From Pseudomonas argentinensis (GTDB lineage: Bacteria > Pseudomonadota > Gammaproteobacteria > Pseudomonadales > Pseudomonadaceae), in contig NZ_CP056087.1 in assembly GCF_001839655.2 (NCBI RefSeq), positions 3,162,001 through 3,226,000 on the forward strand: a stretch of 64,000 bases of DNA, in the 5' to 3' direction. The notes beneath the pieces are model-generated. The model had not been told where the DNA came from. It worked only from the letters and a program-made list of their open reading frames with translations, and searched no databases. The position numbers and the translations under genes are program-made. Of the stretch, positions 1 to 11,777 are shown one piece after another (within the stretch, counting starts at the first letter, position 1; the number at the start of each line of letters is the position of its first letter).

Positions 1-1746
1 ATCTCCACGGTGATCTCGGCCTTCAACTCGCTGACCCTGTCGCCGGCCCTGGCCGCCGTATTGCTCAAAGGTCATCACGAGCCCAAGGACCGTTTCTCGG
101 TGGTGCTCGACCGGCTGTTCGGCCGCTGGCTGTTCAACCCCTTCAACCGCGTGTTCGAGCGGGCCAGCCATGGCTACGTCGGCACCGTACGCCGTGTGGT
201 GCGCGGCAGCGGCATCGCCCTGATCCTCTATGCGGGCCTGATGGGACTGACCTACCTGGGCTTTTCCAGCACGCCGACCGGCTTCGTGCCGCCCCAGGAC
301 AAACAGTACCTGGTGGCGTTCGCCCAGTTGCCGGACGCCGCCAGCCTGGATCGCAGTGAGGCGGTGATCAAACGCATGTCGGATATCGCCGCCAAGCATC
401 CAGGTGTGGAAAACACCGTGTCGTTCCCGGGCCTGTCGATCAACGGCTTCACCAACAGCCCGAACAGCGGCATCGTGTTCGTCACCCTCAAGGATTTCGA
501 CCAGCGCGAGGATTCGTCGCTGAGCGCCAACGCCGTCGCCGCCGATCTCAACGGCCAGTTCGCCAGCATCCAGGAAGCCTACATCGCGATCTTCCCGCCG
601 CCCCCGGTGATGGGCCTGGGTACCATCGGCGGCTTCCGGGTGCAGTTGCAGGACCGTGGCAGCCTGGGATACGAGGAATTGTACAAGCAGACCCAGAACA
701 TCATCGCCAAGAGCCAGAACGTACCGGAGCTGGCCGGGCTGTTCACCAGCTACCAGGTCAACGTGCCCCAGGTGGAAGCCAACCTTGACCGCGAAAAGGC
801 CAAGACCCATGGCGTGGCCATTGATGACATCTTCGACACCATGCAGGTCTATCTGGGCTCGCTGTACGCCAACGACTTCAACCGCTTTGGCCGTACCTAC
901 CAGGTCAACGTGCAGGCCGACCAGCGCTTCCGCCTGGACGCCGAGCAGATCGGCCAACTGAAGGTGCGCAACAACCGTGGCGAGATGATTCCGCTGTCGA
1001 CCTTCGTCAAGGTCAGCGACACCTCCGGCCCGGATCGGGTGATGCACTACAACGGCTTTATCACCGCCGAGATCAACGGCGCGGCAGCCCCCGGCTATAG
1101 CTCCGGCCAGGCCGAAGCGGCGATGGCCAAGCTGCTCAGGGACGAACTGCCCAACGGCATGAGCTACGAGTGGACCGAGCTGACCTACCAGCAGATCCTC
1201 GCCGGCAACACCGCGCTGTTCGTGTTCCCGCTCTGCGTGCTGCTCGCCTTCCTGGTGCTGGCCGCCCAGTACGAGAGCTGGAGCCTGCCGCTGGCGGTGA
1301 TCCTGATCGTGCCGACGGTGCTGCTGTCGGCCATCACCGGGGTGATCCTGTCCGGTGGCGACAACAACATCTTCACCCAGATCGGCCTGATCGTGCTGGT
1401 GGGCCTGGCGTGCAAGAACGCGATTCTCATCGTCGAGTTCGCCAAGGAGCAGCAGGAGCATGGCCTGGACCGCGTCGCCGCGGTGCTGGAAGCCTGCCGC
1501 CTGCGCCTGCGGCCGATCCTGATGACCAGCTTCGCCTTCATCATGGGCGTGGTGCCGCTGGTGCTGTCCAGCGGCGCTGGTGCGGAAATGCGCCATGCCA
1601 TGGGCGTCGCGGTATTCAGCGGGATGCTCGGCGTGACCTTCTTCGGCCTGCTGCTCACCCCGGTGTTCTATGTGCTGATCCGCGCCTCCGTGGAAAAACG
1701 CGAGGCGCGCAAACAACAGGCCCGTCTGCAGGAGGCCCAGGCATGA
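1..1746 (+). CDS. mexF: RND multidrug efflux pump inner-membrane subunit, MexF-type (3' part)
   Basis: Inner-membrane proton/drug antiporter of a tripartite RND pump. The reading frame is open from the first base of the window, so the N-terminal half (roughly 480 residues of a protein of about 1060) lies outside; 581 residues are visible. The first visible segment reads FNSLTLSPALAAVLL, the end of the TM6 region. It is followed by the second periplasmic porter/docking loop and then by TM8-TM12 with typical HAE1 motifs (PLCVLLAFLVLAAQYESW, GLACKNAILIVEFA). The porter segments FVPPQDKQYLVAFAQLPDA and SINGFTNSPNSGIVF resemble MexF more than MexB. The stop overlaps the start of the outer-membrane factor gene (ATGA), so the two are co-translated. 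The adaptor gene (mexE-like) should lie upstream, outside the window. MexF as the exact orthologue is inferred from remembered sequence. Confidence 0.9.
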   Translation: MSTVISAFNSLTLSPALAAVLLKGHHEPKDRFSVVLDRLFGRWLFNPFNRVFERASHGYVGTVRRVVRGSGIALILYAGLMGLTYLGFSSTPTGFVPPQDKQYLVAFAQLPDAASLDRSEAVIKRMSDIAAKHPGVENTVSFPGLSINGFTNSPNSGIVFVTLKDFDQREDSSLSANAVAADLNGQFASIQEAYIAIFPPPPVMGLGTIGGFRVQLQDRGSLGYEELYKQTQNIIAKSQNVPELAGLFTSYQVNVPQVEANLDREKAKTHGVAIDDIFDTMQVYLGSLYANDFNRFGRTYQVNVQADQRFRLDAEQIGQLKVRNNRGEMIPLSTFVKVSDTSGPDRVMHYNGFITAEINGAAAPGYSSGQAEAAMAKLLRDELPNGMSYEWTELTYQQILAGNTALFVFPLCVLLAFLVLAAQYESWSLPLAVILIVPTVLLSAITGVILSGGDNNIFTQIGLIVLVGLACKNAILIVEFAKEQQEHGLDRVAAVLEACRLRLRPILMTSFAFIMGVVPLVLSSGAGAEMRHAMGVAVFSGMLGVTFFGLLLTPVFYVLIRASVEKREARKQQARLQEAQA

Positions 1747-3155
1747 ATTCGATGACCCATCGGGTGTCGCGCACCCTGCTGATCTCCGCCCTGGCGCTGG
1801 CCATCAGCGCCTGCGCGGTCGGCCCCGATTACAGGGCGCCACAGGACGCTGCCGTGGTGTCCGCGCAAGCGGCCCAGGGTGGCTACGACACCGCTCGCTT
1901 CGAAGCGCAGTGGTGGCAGCAGTTCGATGACCCGACCCTCGATCAGCTGGTCGAGCAGTCGCTGCAGAACAACCGCGAGCTGCGTGTGGCCTACGCCCGC
2001 TTGCGCGCTGCCCGGTCGATTCGCGACGACGTCGCCAACGACCGCCTGCCCACCGTCACCAGCCGGGCCAGCAGCGAGATCGGCAAGGCCCAGCAGCCCG
2101 GCGTGACCGAGCAGCGAGTCAACGCCGAGCGCTATGACCTGGGCCTGGACATGGCCTGGGAGCTCGACCTGTTCGGACGCATCCAGCGGCAGCTGGAAGC
2201 CAGCGAAGCGCAGATCGAGGTGGCCCAGGCCGACTACCAGCAGCTGCAGGTCAGCTTGATCGCCGAGCTGGTCGACGCCTATGGCACCTTGCGCGGCGCC
2301 CAGCTGCGCGAAGGCATCGCCCGTTCCGACCTGGAAAACCAGCAATCGTCGCGGGACATCATCGAGCGTCGCCGTGAGGTCGGCATGGGCAGCGAACTGG
2401 ACGTGCTGCGTTCCGACGCGCGCCTGGCAGCCACCGAAGCCACGCTGCCACAGCTCCAGGCGCAGCAGGTGCGGGCGCGCAACCGCATCGCCACCCTGCT
2501 CGGCCAGCGCCCCGATGCGCTGAGCGTCGACCTGTCACCGCGCCCGCTGCCGGCCATCGCCAAGGCCTTGCCGATCGGTGACCCCGGCGAGCTGCTGCGC
2601 CGCCGACCGGACGTGCGCGCTGCCGAACGCGAACTGGCGGCGGCCACCGCCCAGGTTGGCGTGGCCACGGCGGATCTGTTCCCGCGGGTCAGCCTGTCCG
2701 GTTTCCTCGGCTTTACCGCCGGGCGCGGCTCGCAACTCGGCTCCTCGGCGGCGCGCGCCTGGGGCGTGGCACCGACCATCAGTTGGGCGGCGTTCGACCT
2801 GGGCAGCGTCCGGGCCCGGCTGCGTGGCGCCGAGGCGGATGCCGACGGCGCCCTGGCCAGTTACGAGCAGCAGGTGCTGCTGGCTCTGGAAGAGTCGGAA
2901 AACGCCTTCAGCGACTACGGCAAACGCCAGCAACGTCTGCTGTCGCTGGTGCGCCAGTCGGAGGCCAGTCGCGCCGCGGCGGCCCAGGCCGCGCTGCAGT
3001 ACCGTGAAGGCAGCGCGGACTTTCTGGTGCTGCTCGACGCCGAGCGTGAACGCCTGGCCGCCGAAGACAGCCAGGCCCAGGCCGAGGTCGAGCTGTATCA
3101 GGGCATCGTGGCCATCTACAAGGCACTGGGCGGCGGCTGGCAGCCGGCGTCCTGA
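1743..3155 (+). CDS. oprN: RND efflux outer-membrane factor lipoprotein, OprN/NodT family
   Basis: Outer-membrane channel of the efflux pump, 470 residues. The frame is open further upstream inside mexF, but ATG 1743 overlaps the mexF stop and starts a lipoprotein signal peptide with lipobox AISAC, giving acylated Cys at about residue 24, followed by AVGPDYRAP, the hallmark of the NodT family. Two repeated coiled-coil/beta modules follow, for example WWQQFDDPTLDQLVEQSLQ near residue 60 and FPRVSLSGFLGF near residue 310. Length agrees with OprM/OprN proteins (about 470). A strong hairpin terminator lies 40 bp downstream, ending the operon. OprN is preferred over OprM because of the MexF-like partner; the precise assignment is inferred. 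Confidence 0.88.
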   Translation: MNSMTHRVSRTLLISALALAISACAVGPDYRAPQDAAVVSAQAAQGGYDTARFEAQWWQQFDDPTLDQLVEQSLQNNRELRVAYARLRAARSIRDDVANDRLPTVTSRASSEIGKAQQPGVTEQRVNAERYDLGLDMAWELDLFGRIQRQLEASEAQIEVAQADYQQLQVSLIAELVDAYGTLRGAQLREGIARSDLENQQSSRDIIERRREVGMGSELDVLRSDARLAATEATLPQLQAQQVRARNRIATLLGQRPDALSVDLSPRPLPAIAKALPIGDPGELLRRRPDVRAAERELAAATAQVGVATADLFPRVSLSGFLGFTAGRGSQLGSSAARAWGVAPTISWAAFDLGSVRARLRGAEADADGALASYEQQVLLALEESENAFSDYGKRQQRLLSLVRQSEASRAAAAQAALQYREGSADFLVLLDAERERLAAEDSQAQAEVELYQGIVAIYKALGGGWQPAS

Positions 3156-3193
3156 TCCTTTTTCCTCCCCCGGCCGGTTAACGGCCCTTGCCA

Positions 3194-3230
3194 CCCCACG
3201 CAGACGCCCCTCTGCGTGGGGATTTTTTTT
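3194..3230 (+). terminator. Rho-independent terminator after the RND operon
   Basis: Perfect 11-bp stem 3194-3204 / 3211-3221 with a 6-nt loop, followed by eight T residues (3223-3230). It sits directly after the outer-membrane factor gene. Confidence 0.9.
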
Positions 3231-3454
3231 GGATCCATGAAAGCCCGTGCGCTGTTGTTGTGAGAACGGGCCATGTCCGTGATGTCGCGCGCACGGCCCA
3301 GGCGTCCCCGCGCGCACCCACGGGTGTGATCAAGCACGGCCACCATCCCCACCTGCAAAAATGATGGTTTGCATCGGAATCCTCGATTGCCCGGCAGGCC
3401 GCCTTCCGGTACAAACGGCACCTTGTTGCCGTAGGCCTTCATCTGGAGAGTTGC

Positions 3455-3952
3455 ATGTCCCGCCCCGCCCCGCTGTTGCTGCTGATCGCCCTGGCCAGCG
3501 CCCTGATGCTCGCCGGCGCCCTGATTGCCCAGCATATGTTCGGCTGGGAGCCCTGCACCCTGTGCGTGCAGATTCGCCTGTGGCTGTGCCTGACCGCCGT
3601 CATCGCCCTGCTGCTGAGCGCGGCCTCGGCAGCCCGCCTGACCTGGCTGGCGGTGCTGCTGTGGCCGCTGTTGCTGGCCGCCAGCGGCATGGCGCTGATC
3701 GACAATGCCCATGTCACCCTGATCGAACTGGGCATCATGGAAAGCAGCAGTTGCTCGCCCTTCCCGTTCTACTATCAGCAATTGCCATTGCATGAATACT
3801 GGCCTGGCGTGTTCATGAGCGGCGGCGTGTGCGGCATGAACGACTACAAGATTCTCGGTGTGCCGTTCACCGCGTGGACACTGGCGAGCATCGCCGCGCT
3901 GTTCGTGCTGGTGCTGGTCACCCTGTGGCGCAGCATTCGCGGCACGCGCTGA
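3455..3952 (+). CDS. dsbB: Disulfide bond formation protein B
   Basis: Four-helix inner-membrane quinone reductase that reoxidises periplasmic DsbA. 165 residues, the usual length. The sequence shows TM1, then the redox pair in GWEPCTLCVQIRLW (Cys at about residues 33 and 36), TM2 and TM3, the second periplasmic loop with Cys in ESSSCSPFPF and GGVCGMND (the pair that contacts DsbA), and TM4. The Arg of CVQIR, implicated in quinone binding, is present. ATG 3455 is preceded by GGAGAG at a good distance. The next gene starts 6 nt after the stop, so the two are probably one transcript. Pseudomonas may carry two DsbB paralogues (DsbB, DsbH) and I cannot decide which one this is. Confidence 0.92.
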   Translation: MSRPAPLLLLIALASALMLAGALIAQHMFGWEPCTLCVQIRLWLCLTAVIALLLSAASAARLTWLAVLLWPLLLAASGMALIDNAHVTLIELGIMESSSCSPFPFYYQQLPLHEYWPGVFMSGGVCGMNDYKILGVPFTAWTLASIAALFVLVLVTLWRSIRGTR

Positions 3953-3958
3953 GCCCTA

Positions 3959-5245
3959 ATGCGCAAGGTACTGGTGATTGGCTACGTGTGGCCGGAGCCG
4001 CGCTCGTCCGCGGCCGGCAGCCGCATGCTGGAGCTGCTCGGGGTGTTTCGCGGCCAGGGCTGGCAGGTCACCTTCGCCAGCGCCGCGGCGCTGTCGACCC
4101 ACCGTGCCGACCTGGCCGAACTCGAGATCGAGGAAGTCGCCGTCGCCCTCAACTGCGACAGCTTCGATACCTACGTCGCGGCCCTGCAGCCGGACCTGGT
4201 GCTGTTCGACCGCTTCTTCACCGAGGAGCAGTTCGGCTGGCGGGTCGAGCGGGCCTGGCCAGCGGCCCTGCGGGTGCTCGATACCAGCGACCTGCACTGC
4301 CTGCGCGATGCCCGCCACGGCCTGCTCAAAGCCAGCCAGCAGGCCTGCGCCAACGAAACGCAGCGCCAACAGGTGGGGCCGGTGCAGGCCTGCGCCCAGC
4401 AGCTGTATGCGGCCATGGCAGGCGGCGACATGGCCCAGCGCGAGGTGGCGTCGATCTACCGCTGCGACCTGACGCTGATGATTTCCGAATTCGAGATGCA
4501 GCTGCTGCAAGCGCAGTTCGGCGTGCCGGCGAGCCTCTTGCACGACTGCGCGCTGATGCTGATCCCGCCAGTGCTGACCGACCTACCCTTTGCCGAGCGC
4601 GCGCATTTTCTGAGCATCGGCAATTTTCGCCATGCACCCAACTGGGACGCCGTGCTGTGGCTCAAGCACGCCCTGTGGCCGCTGATTCGCGCGCGGCTGC
4701 CGCACGCGCAGCTGCATGTCTATGGCGCCTACCCGCCGCCCAAGGCCACCGCGCTGCATAACCCCAGGCAGGGCTTTCAGGTGCTGGGCTGGGTGGACGA
4801 CGCCCACCGGGTGATGGCCCAGGCCCGCGTCTGCCTGGCGCCCCTGCGCTTCGGCGCCGGCATCAAGGGCAAATTGGCCGATGCCATGGCCTGTGGCACG
4901 CCCAGCGTGACCACCTCCATCGGCAGCGAGGGCATGCACGGCGAACTGCCCTGGCCGGGCATTATTGCAGACGATGGCCAGGCGTTCGCCGAGGCGGCCG
5001 TGCAGCTTCACGAAGACCCCGCCAGGTGGTCACAAGCCCGCGACCACGCCGCCCCGCTGCTGCAGCAGCGCTTCGATCGCCTGCGCCTGGCCGGCGAGCT
5101 GCTTGCCCGGCTGGAACAGCTGCTGGATACCCGTGACGCGCATCGGCAACGAAACTTCGTGGGCGCCATGCTGCGCCATCATCAGCACAAGAGCACCCAG
5201 TACATGTCCCAGTGGATCGCCGCCAAGCACGCACGCGGCAATTGA
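3959..5245 (+). CDS. Glycosyltransferase, GT-B fold, family 4-like (group 1)
   Basis: 428 residues. The N-terminal Rossmann half starts MRKVLVIGYVWPEPRSSAAG, where the SSAAGSR segment is typical of donor/acceptor loops in GT4 enzymes. The C-terminal half carries the nucleotide-sugar site: FLSIGNFRHAPNWDAV, HVYGAYPP, VLGWVDDAHRVMAQARVCLAPLRFGAGIKGKL, then AMACGTPSVTTSIGSEGM, which is the EX7E-like region with one of the two glutamates plainly visible. No signal peptide or membrane helix is seen, so it is probably cytosolic or peripheral. It follows dsbB with a 6-nt gap and is not part of an obvious O-antigen or capsule cluster, so donor and acceptor are unknown. Confidence 0.82.
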   Translation: MRKVLVIGYVWPEPRSSAAGSRMLELLGVFRGQGWQVTFASAAALSTHRADLAELEIEEVAVALNCDSFDTYVAALQPDLVLFDRFFTEEQFGWRVERAWPAALRVLDTSDLHCLRDARHGLLKASQQACANETQRQQVGPVQACAQQLYAAMAGGDMAQREVASIYRCDLTLMISEFEMQLLQAQFGVPASLLHDCALMLIPPVLTDLPFAERAHFLSIGNFRHAPNWDAVLWLKHALWPLIRARLPHAQLHVYGAYPPPKATALHNPRQGFQVLGWVDDAHRVMAQARVCLAPLRFGAGIKGKLADAMACGTPSVTTSIGSEGMHGELPWPGIIADDGQAFAEAAVQLHEDPARWSQARDHAAPLLQQRFDRLRLAGELLARLEQLLDTRDAHRQRNFVGAMLRHHQHKSTQYMSQWIAAKHARGN

Positions 5246-5343
5246 CCCGACGAAGTGGCATTTTGCCTGATGACTTGGCACAGCTAGGACGGCTGTCACA
5301 TATCTGGCGCCATGATTACACTAGACTTCACCTACAATCCTAA

Positions 5344-6417
<1,074 letters not shown>

Positions 6418-6427
6418 TCACCGCAAA

Positions 6428-6464
6428 CGAAAGAGGCCCGCATGACGCGGGCCTCTTTCGTTTT
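6428..6464. terminator. Bidirectional terminator between dctP and cysG
   Basis: 14-bp perfect stem 6428-6441 / 6447-6460 with a 5-nt loop; TTTT follows on the plus strand and an A/T-rich flank lies on the other side. Convergent genes end on both sides (dctP at 6417, cysG at 6546). Confidence 0.88.
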
Positions 6465-6545
6465 ACATCACAGTCCATGGCCGGGCGAAATCCGGAAAGT
6501 CGCCGCCGGATATCGCTGCGCTCGAGGCGGGCTACGAGAACGCGA

Positions 6546-7943
6546 CTATCGGGACGCGTGCTGCGCCCCTTCGAACCACGCCAGCTTCTCGCGCAACAGC
6601 ACAACCTCGCCAACGATCACCAGCGTCGGGGCATGCACCTCATGCTGCGCCACCAGGTCCGGCAGGTTGGCCAGGGTGCCGGTGAATACCCGCTGGTTTT
6701 CCGTTGTGCCCTGCTGGATCAGCGCCGCCGGCGTGCTGGCGGCCCGGCCATGGGCGACGAGCTGTTGGCAGATGGTCGGCAGCCCGACCAGGCCCATGTA
6801 GAACACCAGCGTCTGGCTGGAGGCCACCAACTCCTGCCAGGGCAGATCGGCGCTGTCGTCCTTCAGGTGCCCGGTGACGAAACGTACGGATTGGGCGTGG
6901 TCGCGGTGCGTCAGGGGAATGCCAGCATAGGCCGAACAGCCGCTGGCCGCGGTGATGCCCGGCACCACCTGGAAGGGAATGCCATGGGCCGCCAACTGCT
7001 CGATCTCTTCGCCGCCACGGCCGAAGATGAACGGATCGCCGCCCTTGAGGCGCAACACGCGCTTGCCGGCCTTGGCCAGGTCGATCAGCCGCTGGTTGAT
7101 CTGCTCCTGGGGCACGGCATGATCGGCGCGGCGCTTGCCCACGTAGATACGCTCGGCGTCACGTCGGCACAGCTCGACGATGGCCGGGGCGACGAGACGG
7201 TCGTAGAGCACCACATCGGCCTGCTGCATCAGGCGCAACGCCCGAAAGGTCAGCAGGTCGGGGTCGCCGGGACCGGCGCCGACCAGGTACACCTCGCCCA
7301 GCGCCTGGGGAGCCGCGCCGTTGATCTTGTCTTCGAGCAGGCGGCGGGCCTCACCGAGCTTGCCGGCGAAGGCGCTCTCGGCGACCGGGCCCTGGAATAC
7401 GTCTTCCCAGAACACGCGGCGCTGCTGCACCTCCGGGAACAGGTTCTTGACCTGGGCGCGGAAGATTTTCGCCAACCCGGCCAGCTGGCCGTAGGTGGCC
7501 GGGATCCAGGTCTCGATCTTGGCGCGGATCAGGCGAGCCAGCACCGGGGCATCGCCACCGCTGCTGACCGCGACGATCAGCGGCGAGCGGTCGACGATGG
7601 CCGGGAAGATCACGCTGCACAGCGCCGGCGCATCGACCACGTTGACCGGAATACCCAGGGCCTGGGCCTGTTCGGAAATCTGCGCATTGAGCGGCACGTC
7701 GTCGGTCGCGGCGATGACCAGCGACACGCCCTGCAGGTCACCTGCCTCATAGCCACGCAGCAGCAGCTCCCCCGCCCCTTGCGCGACCAGTTCGCGCAGT
7801 TCACCGACCACGTCGGGTGAGACCACCCGCAGCGTAGCGCCGGCATCGGCCAGCAGCCGCGCCTTGCGCAAGGCGATTTCGCCACCGCCCACCACCAGCA
7901 CGCGGCGGTTCTGCAATTTGTGGAACAGGGGAAGGAAGTCCAT
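6546..7943 (-). CDS. cysG: Siroheme synthase, trifunctional
   Basis: Makes siroheme for sulfite and nitrite reductases: uroporphyrinogen III bis-methylation, precorrin-2 dehydrogenation and ferrochelation. 465 residues. The N-terminal CysG-B domain has the NAD site [22 protein letters not shown] (about residues 15-36) and [18 protein letters not shown]. The C-terminal methyltransferase domain starts near residue 216 with [18 protein letters not shown] and contains [18 protein letters not shown] and [20 protein letters not shown], all SAM/uroporphyrinogen methyltransferase signatures. Start ATG 7943 lies at the edge of a repeat-rich spacer. It lies downstream of serS in the same orientation, matching Pseudomonas gene order. 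Confidence 0.97.
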   Translation of the reverse strand: MDFLPLFHKLQNRRVLVVGGGEIALRKARLLADAGATLRVVSPDVVGELRELVAQGAGELLLRGYEAGDLQGVSLVIAATDDVPLNAQISEQAQALGIPVNVVDAPALCSVIFPAIVDRSPLIVAVSSGGDAPVLARLIRAKIETWIPATYGQLAGLAKIFRAQVKNLFPEVQQRRVFWEDVFQGPVAESAFAGKLGEARRLLEDKINGAAPQALGEVYLVGAGPGDPDLLTFRALRLMQQADVVLYDRLVAPAIVELCRRDAERIYVGKRRADHAVPQEQINQRLIDLAKAGKRVLRLKGGDPFIFGRGGEEIEQLAAHGIPFQVVPGITAASGCSAYAGIPLTHRDHAQSVRFVTGHLKDDSADLPWQELVASSQTLVFYMGLVGLPTICQQLVAHGRAASTPAALIQQGTTENQRVFTGTLANLPDLVAQHEVHAPTLVIVGEVVLLREKLAWFEGAQHASR

Positions 7944-7952
7944 GGGGCAGCC

Positions 7953-8135
7953 TCAAGCGGCAAGCCACAAGCCGCAAGCTGATCCAGCTGCTTGCGGGGT
8001 CGGACTTACCGCTCCATTTCGATAGCAGGATGCAGGCTGAGCGCAGCCTGCGGATACGGCGGAACAAACAATAGCTTCAAGTACTAAGCGCAGCCGTTCA
8101 GCTTGCCGCTTTCAGCTTGAGGCTTGCCGCCGCTT

Positions 8136-8138
<3 letters not shown>
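7953..8138. repeat. Inverted AAGC/GCTT-rich repeat blocks between serS and cysG
   Basis: The block at 7953-7980 repeats CAAGCSRCAAGC-like words. The block at 8099-8138 carries the complement (AGCTTGCCGCTTTCAGCTTG and GGCTTGCCGCCGCTTTCAG), running into the serS stop codon. The two blocks are inverted relative to each other around about 120 bp of unique sequence. Similar AAGC/GCTT words reappear at 25464-25610. Confidence 0.6.
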
Positions 8139-9800
<1,662 letters not shown>

Positions 9801-9804
<4 letters not shown>

Positions 9805-11126
9805 GACTTTCTCCGTTGCCTGGGGCTGTTGGCATCCTGGTTGGCCAGGTGGGCCAGCTTGTCGCGAATCTTCAGCTCCAGGCCGCGTGGCACCGGCTCG
9901 TAGTAGCGCCGCGGCTCGAGGTCCTCGGGGAAGTAGTCCTCGCCGGCCGCGTAGGCATCGGGCTCGTCATGGGCGTAGCGGTATTCGTCGCCGTAACCGA
10001 GCTCCTTCATCAGCTTGGTGGGCGCGTTGCGCAGGTGCAGCGGGACCTCTCGGGAGCCATTCTCGGCGACATCGCGCTTGGCGGCCTTGAAGGCCATGTA
10101 CACGGCGTTGCTCTTCGGCGCGCAGGCCAGGTAGACGATGGCCTGGGCCACGGCCAGTTCGCCTTCCGGACTGCCCAGGCGCTCCTGCACGTCCCAGGCG
10201 TTCAGGCACAGGGTCAGGGCGCGCGGGTCGGCGTTGCCGATGTCCTCGCTGGCCATGCGCACCACGCGGCGGGCGATGTACAGCGGGTCGCAGCCACCAT
10301 CGAGCATGCGTGCGAACCAGTACAGCGCACCATCGGGGCTGGAGCCGCGAATCGACTTGTGCAGCGCGGAAATCTGGTCGTAGAAGGCCTCGCCACCCTT
10401 GTCGAAACGCCGCCGCGTATCGCCAAGCAGGTCGAGCAACAGGTCGCTGCCGATCTCGCTGCCGTCGTCGGCCAGATCCGCGGCGTTTTCCAGGAAGTTG
10501 AGAAAGCGCCGGCCGTCGCCGTCCGCGGCGCTCCTGAGAATCTCGAAACTTTCCTGGGGCAGCCTCAGGCGCCGCTCGCCCAGCCCCTTGGGCTCGCTCA
10601 GAGCGCGCTCGACCAGCTTGCGCAGTGCGGCGTCGTCGAGGCTCTTGAGCACGTAGACCCGGGCGCGGGACAGCAAGGCGTTGTTGAGTTCGAAGGACGG
10701 GTTTTCGGTGGTCGCGCCGATGAAGATCAGCGTGCCGTCTTCCACATAAGGTAGAAAGGCGTCCTGCTGGGACTTGTTGAAGCGATGCACTTCGTCGACG
10801 AACAGGATGGTACGGCGGCCATACTGCGCCGCATGCTGCTGGGCCATCTCGACGGCCTGGCGGATTTCCTTGACCCCGGACAACACCGCGGAAATGGTCT
10901 CGAAATGCGCGTCGGTGACCTGGGCCAGCAGGCGCGCCAGGGTGGTCTTGCCGACCCCGGGCGGGCCCCAGAAGATCATCGAATGCAGGGCGCCCTGCTC
11001 CAGCGCTTCGCGCAGCGGCTTACCACGGGCCAGCAGGTGCTCCTGACCGACGTATTCGTCCAGGGTGGTCGCCCGCAAACGGGCGGCCAGGGGCTGGGCG
11101 ACGGGCGCGCTGCGAAACAGATCCAC
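9801..11126 (-). CDS. rarA: Replication-associated recombination AAA+ ATPase RarA (MgsA)
   Basis: Clamp-loader-related AAA+ protein acting at stalled replication forks. 441 residues. The Walker A motif is in [17 protein letters not shown] (about residues 51-67), Walker B in [21 protein letters not shown] and sensor 1 in [20 protein letters not shown]. The C-terminal tetramerisation domain includes [18 protein letters not shown]. The initiation codon is GTG at 11126; the N-terminal [17 protein letters not shown] matches the family, so no upstream start is needed. It lies 7 bp after lolA and overlaps crcB. Confidence 0.96.
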
Positions 11127-11133
11127 GACTTAC

Positions 11134-11760
11134 CTACTCTTGAATGACGTCCGCACCCTCGGGGATTTCGAAGCTGAACTGCTTGTCATCCAGAGGCTGG
11201 TTCATCTTCACGCTCATGAACAGGATATTGGTGCGCTGGCCGATGCTGTCGATCAGTTGCATGTCGTTCAGCACGCCGTTGCGAAAGGACAGGCGCAGGC
11301 TGTCGAACAGGGTGTCCTTGGACTTCGGCTTGAGGATGAAGTCCACCACGCTGCCGCCTTCCTTGAAGGTGATCTCGAAGTTTTCGCGAATCTGCGACAC
11401 GTCGCCGGACAGCAGCAGCGCCGGGGTATGGGTCAGGCGCTGATCGAGGGACTGGATGGTCACCTGCTCCAGATCCGGGTCGTACAGCCACACCTGCTTG
11501 CCGTCGGATACCAGCAGTTGTTCCATCGGCTCGTCGGTGTGCCAGCGGAACAGGCCGGGGCGCTTGAGGGCCAGCTCGCCAGCGGTTTCCTGCAGCTGGG
11601 TGCCGCTGCCATCGAGGGACAGCTGGGAAAAGCGTGCGGTGATGGTCTGCGCCTGGTTGAGCAGCTCGGTCAGGCGTTTGACCGCCGCCTCGTCGTCAGC
11701 GTGGGCGAACAGGCTGGCCGTGGTGAGAACGGCGAGCAGCATCAGGCGAATCAGGCGCAT
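11134..11760 (-). CDS. lolA: Outer-membrane lipoprotein carrier LolA
   Basis: Periplasmic chaperone that ferries lipoproteins from LolCDE to LolB. 208 residues. Signal peptide [19 protein letters not shown] cleaved after AHA, then the half-barrel domain: [35 protein letters not shown] and [15 protein letters not shown], all family signatures. RBS AGAGGA precedes ATG 11760. It lies between ftsK (17 bp upstream) and rarA in one minus-strand run. Confidence 0.96.
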   Translation of the reverse strand: MRLIRLMLLAVLTTASLFAHADDEAAVKRLTELLNQAQTITARFSQLSLDGSGTQLQETAGELALKRPGLFRWHTDEPMEQLLVSDGKQVWLYDPDLEQVTIQSLDQRLTHTPALLLSGDVSQIRENFEITFKEGGSVVDFILKPKSKDTLFDSLRLSFRNGVLNDMQLIDSIGQRTNILFMSVKMNQPLDDKQFSFEIPEGADVIQE

Positions 11761-11777
11761 GGGGATCCTCTGTCAGA

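Noticed and set aside
1170..1742. N-terminal extension of the outer-membrane factor inside mexF
   Set aside because: The extension is out of frame with mexF and Arg/Pro/Ala-rich; the lipoprotein signal starts at 1743.
3231..3454. tRNA or small gene in the spacer before dsbB
   Set aside because: No T-loop consensus, no cloverleaf and no convincing reading frame is visible.
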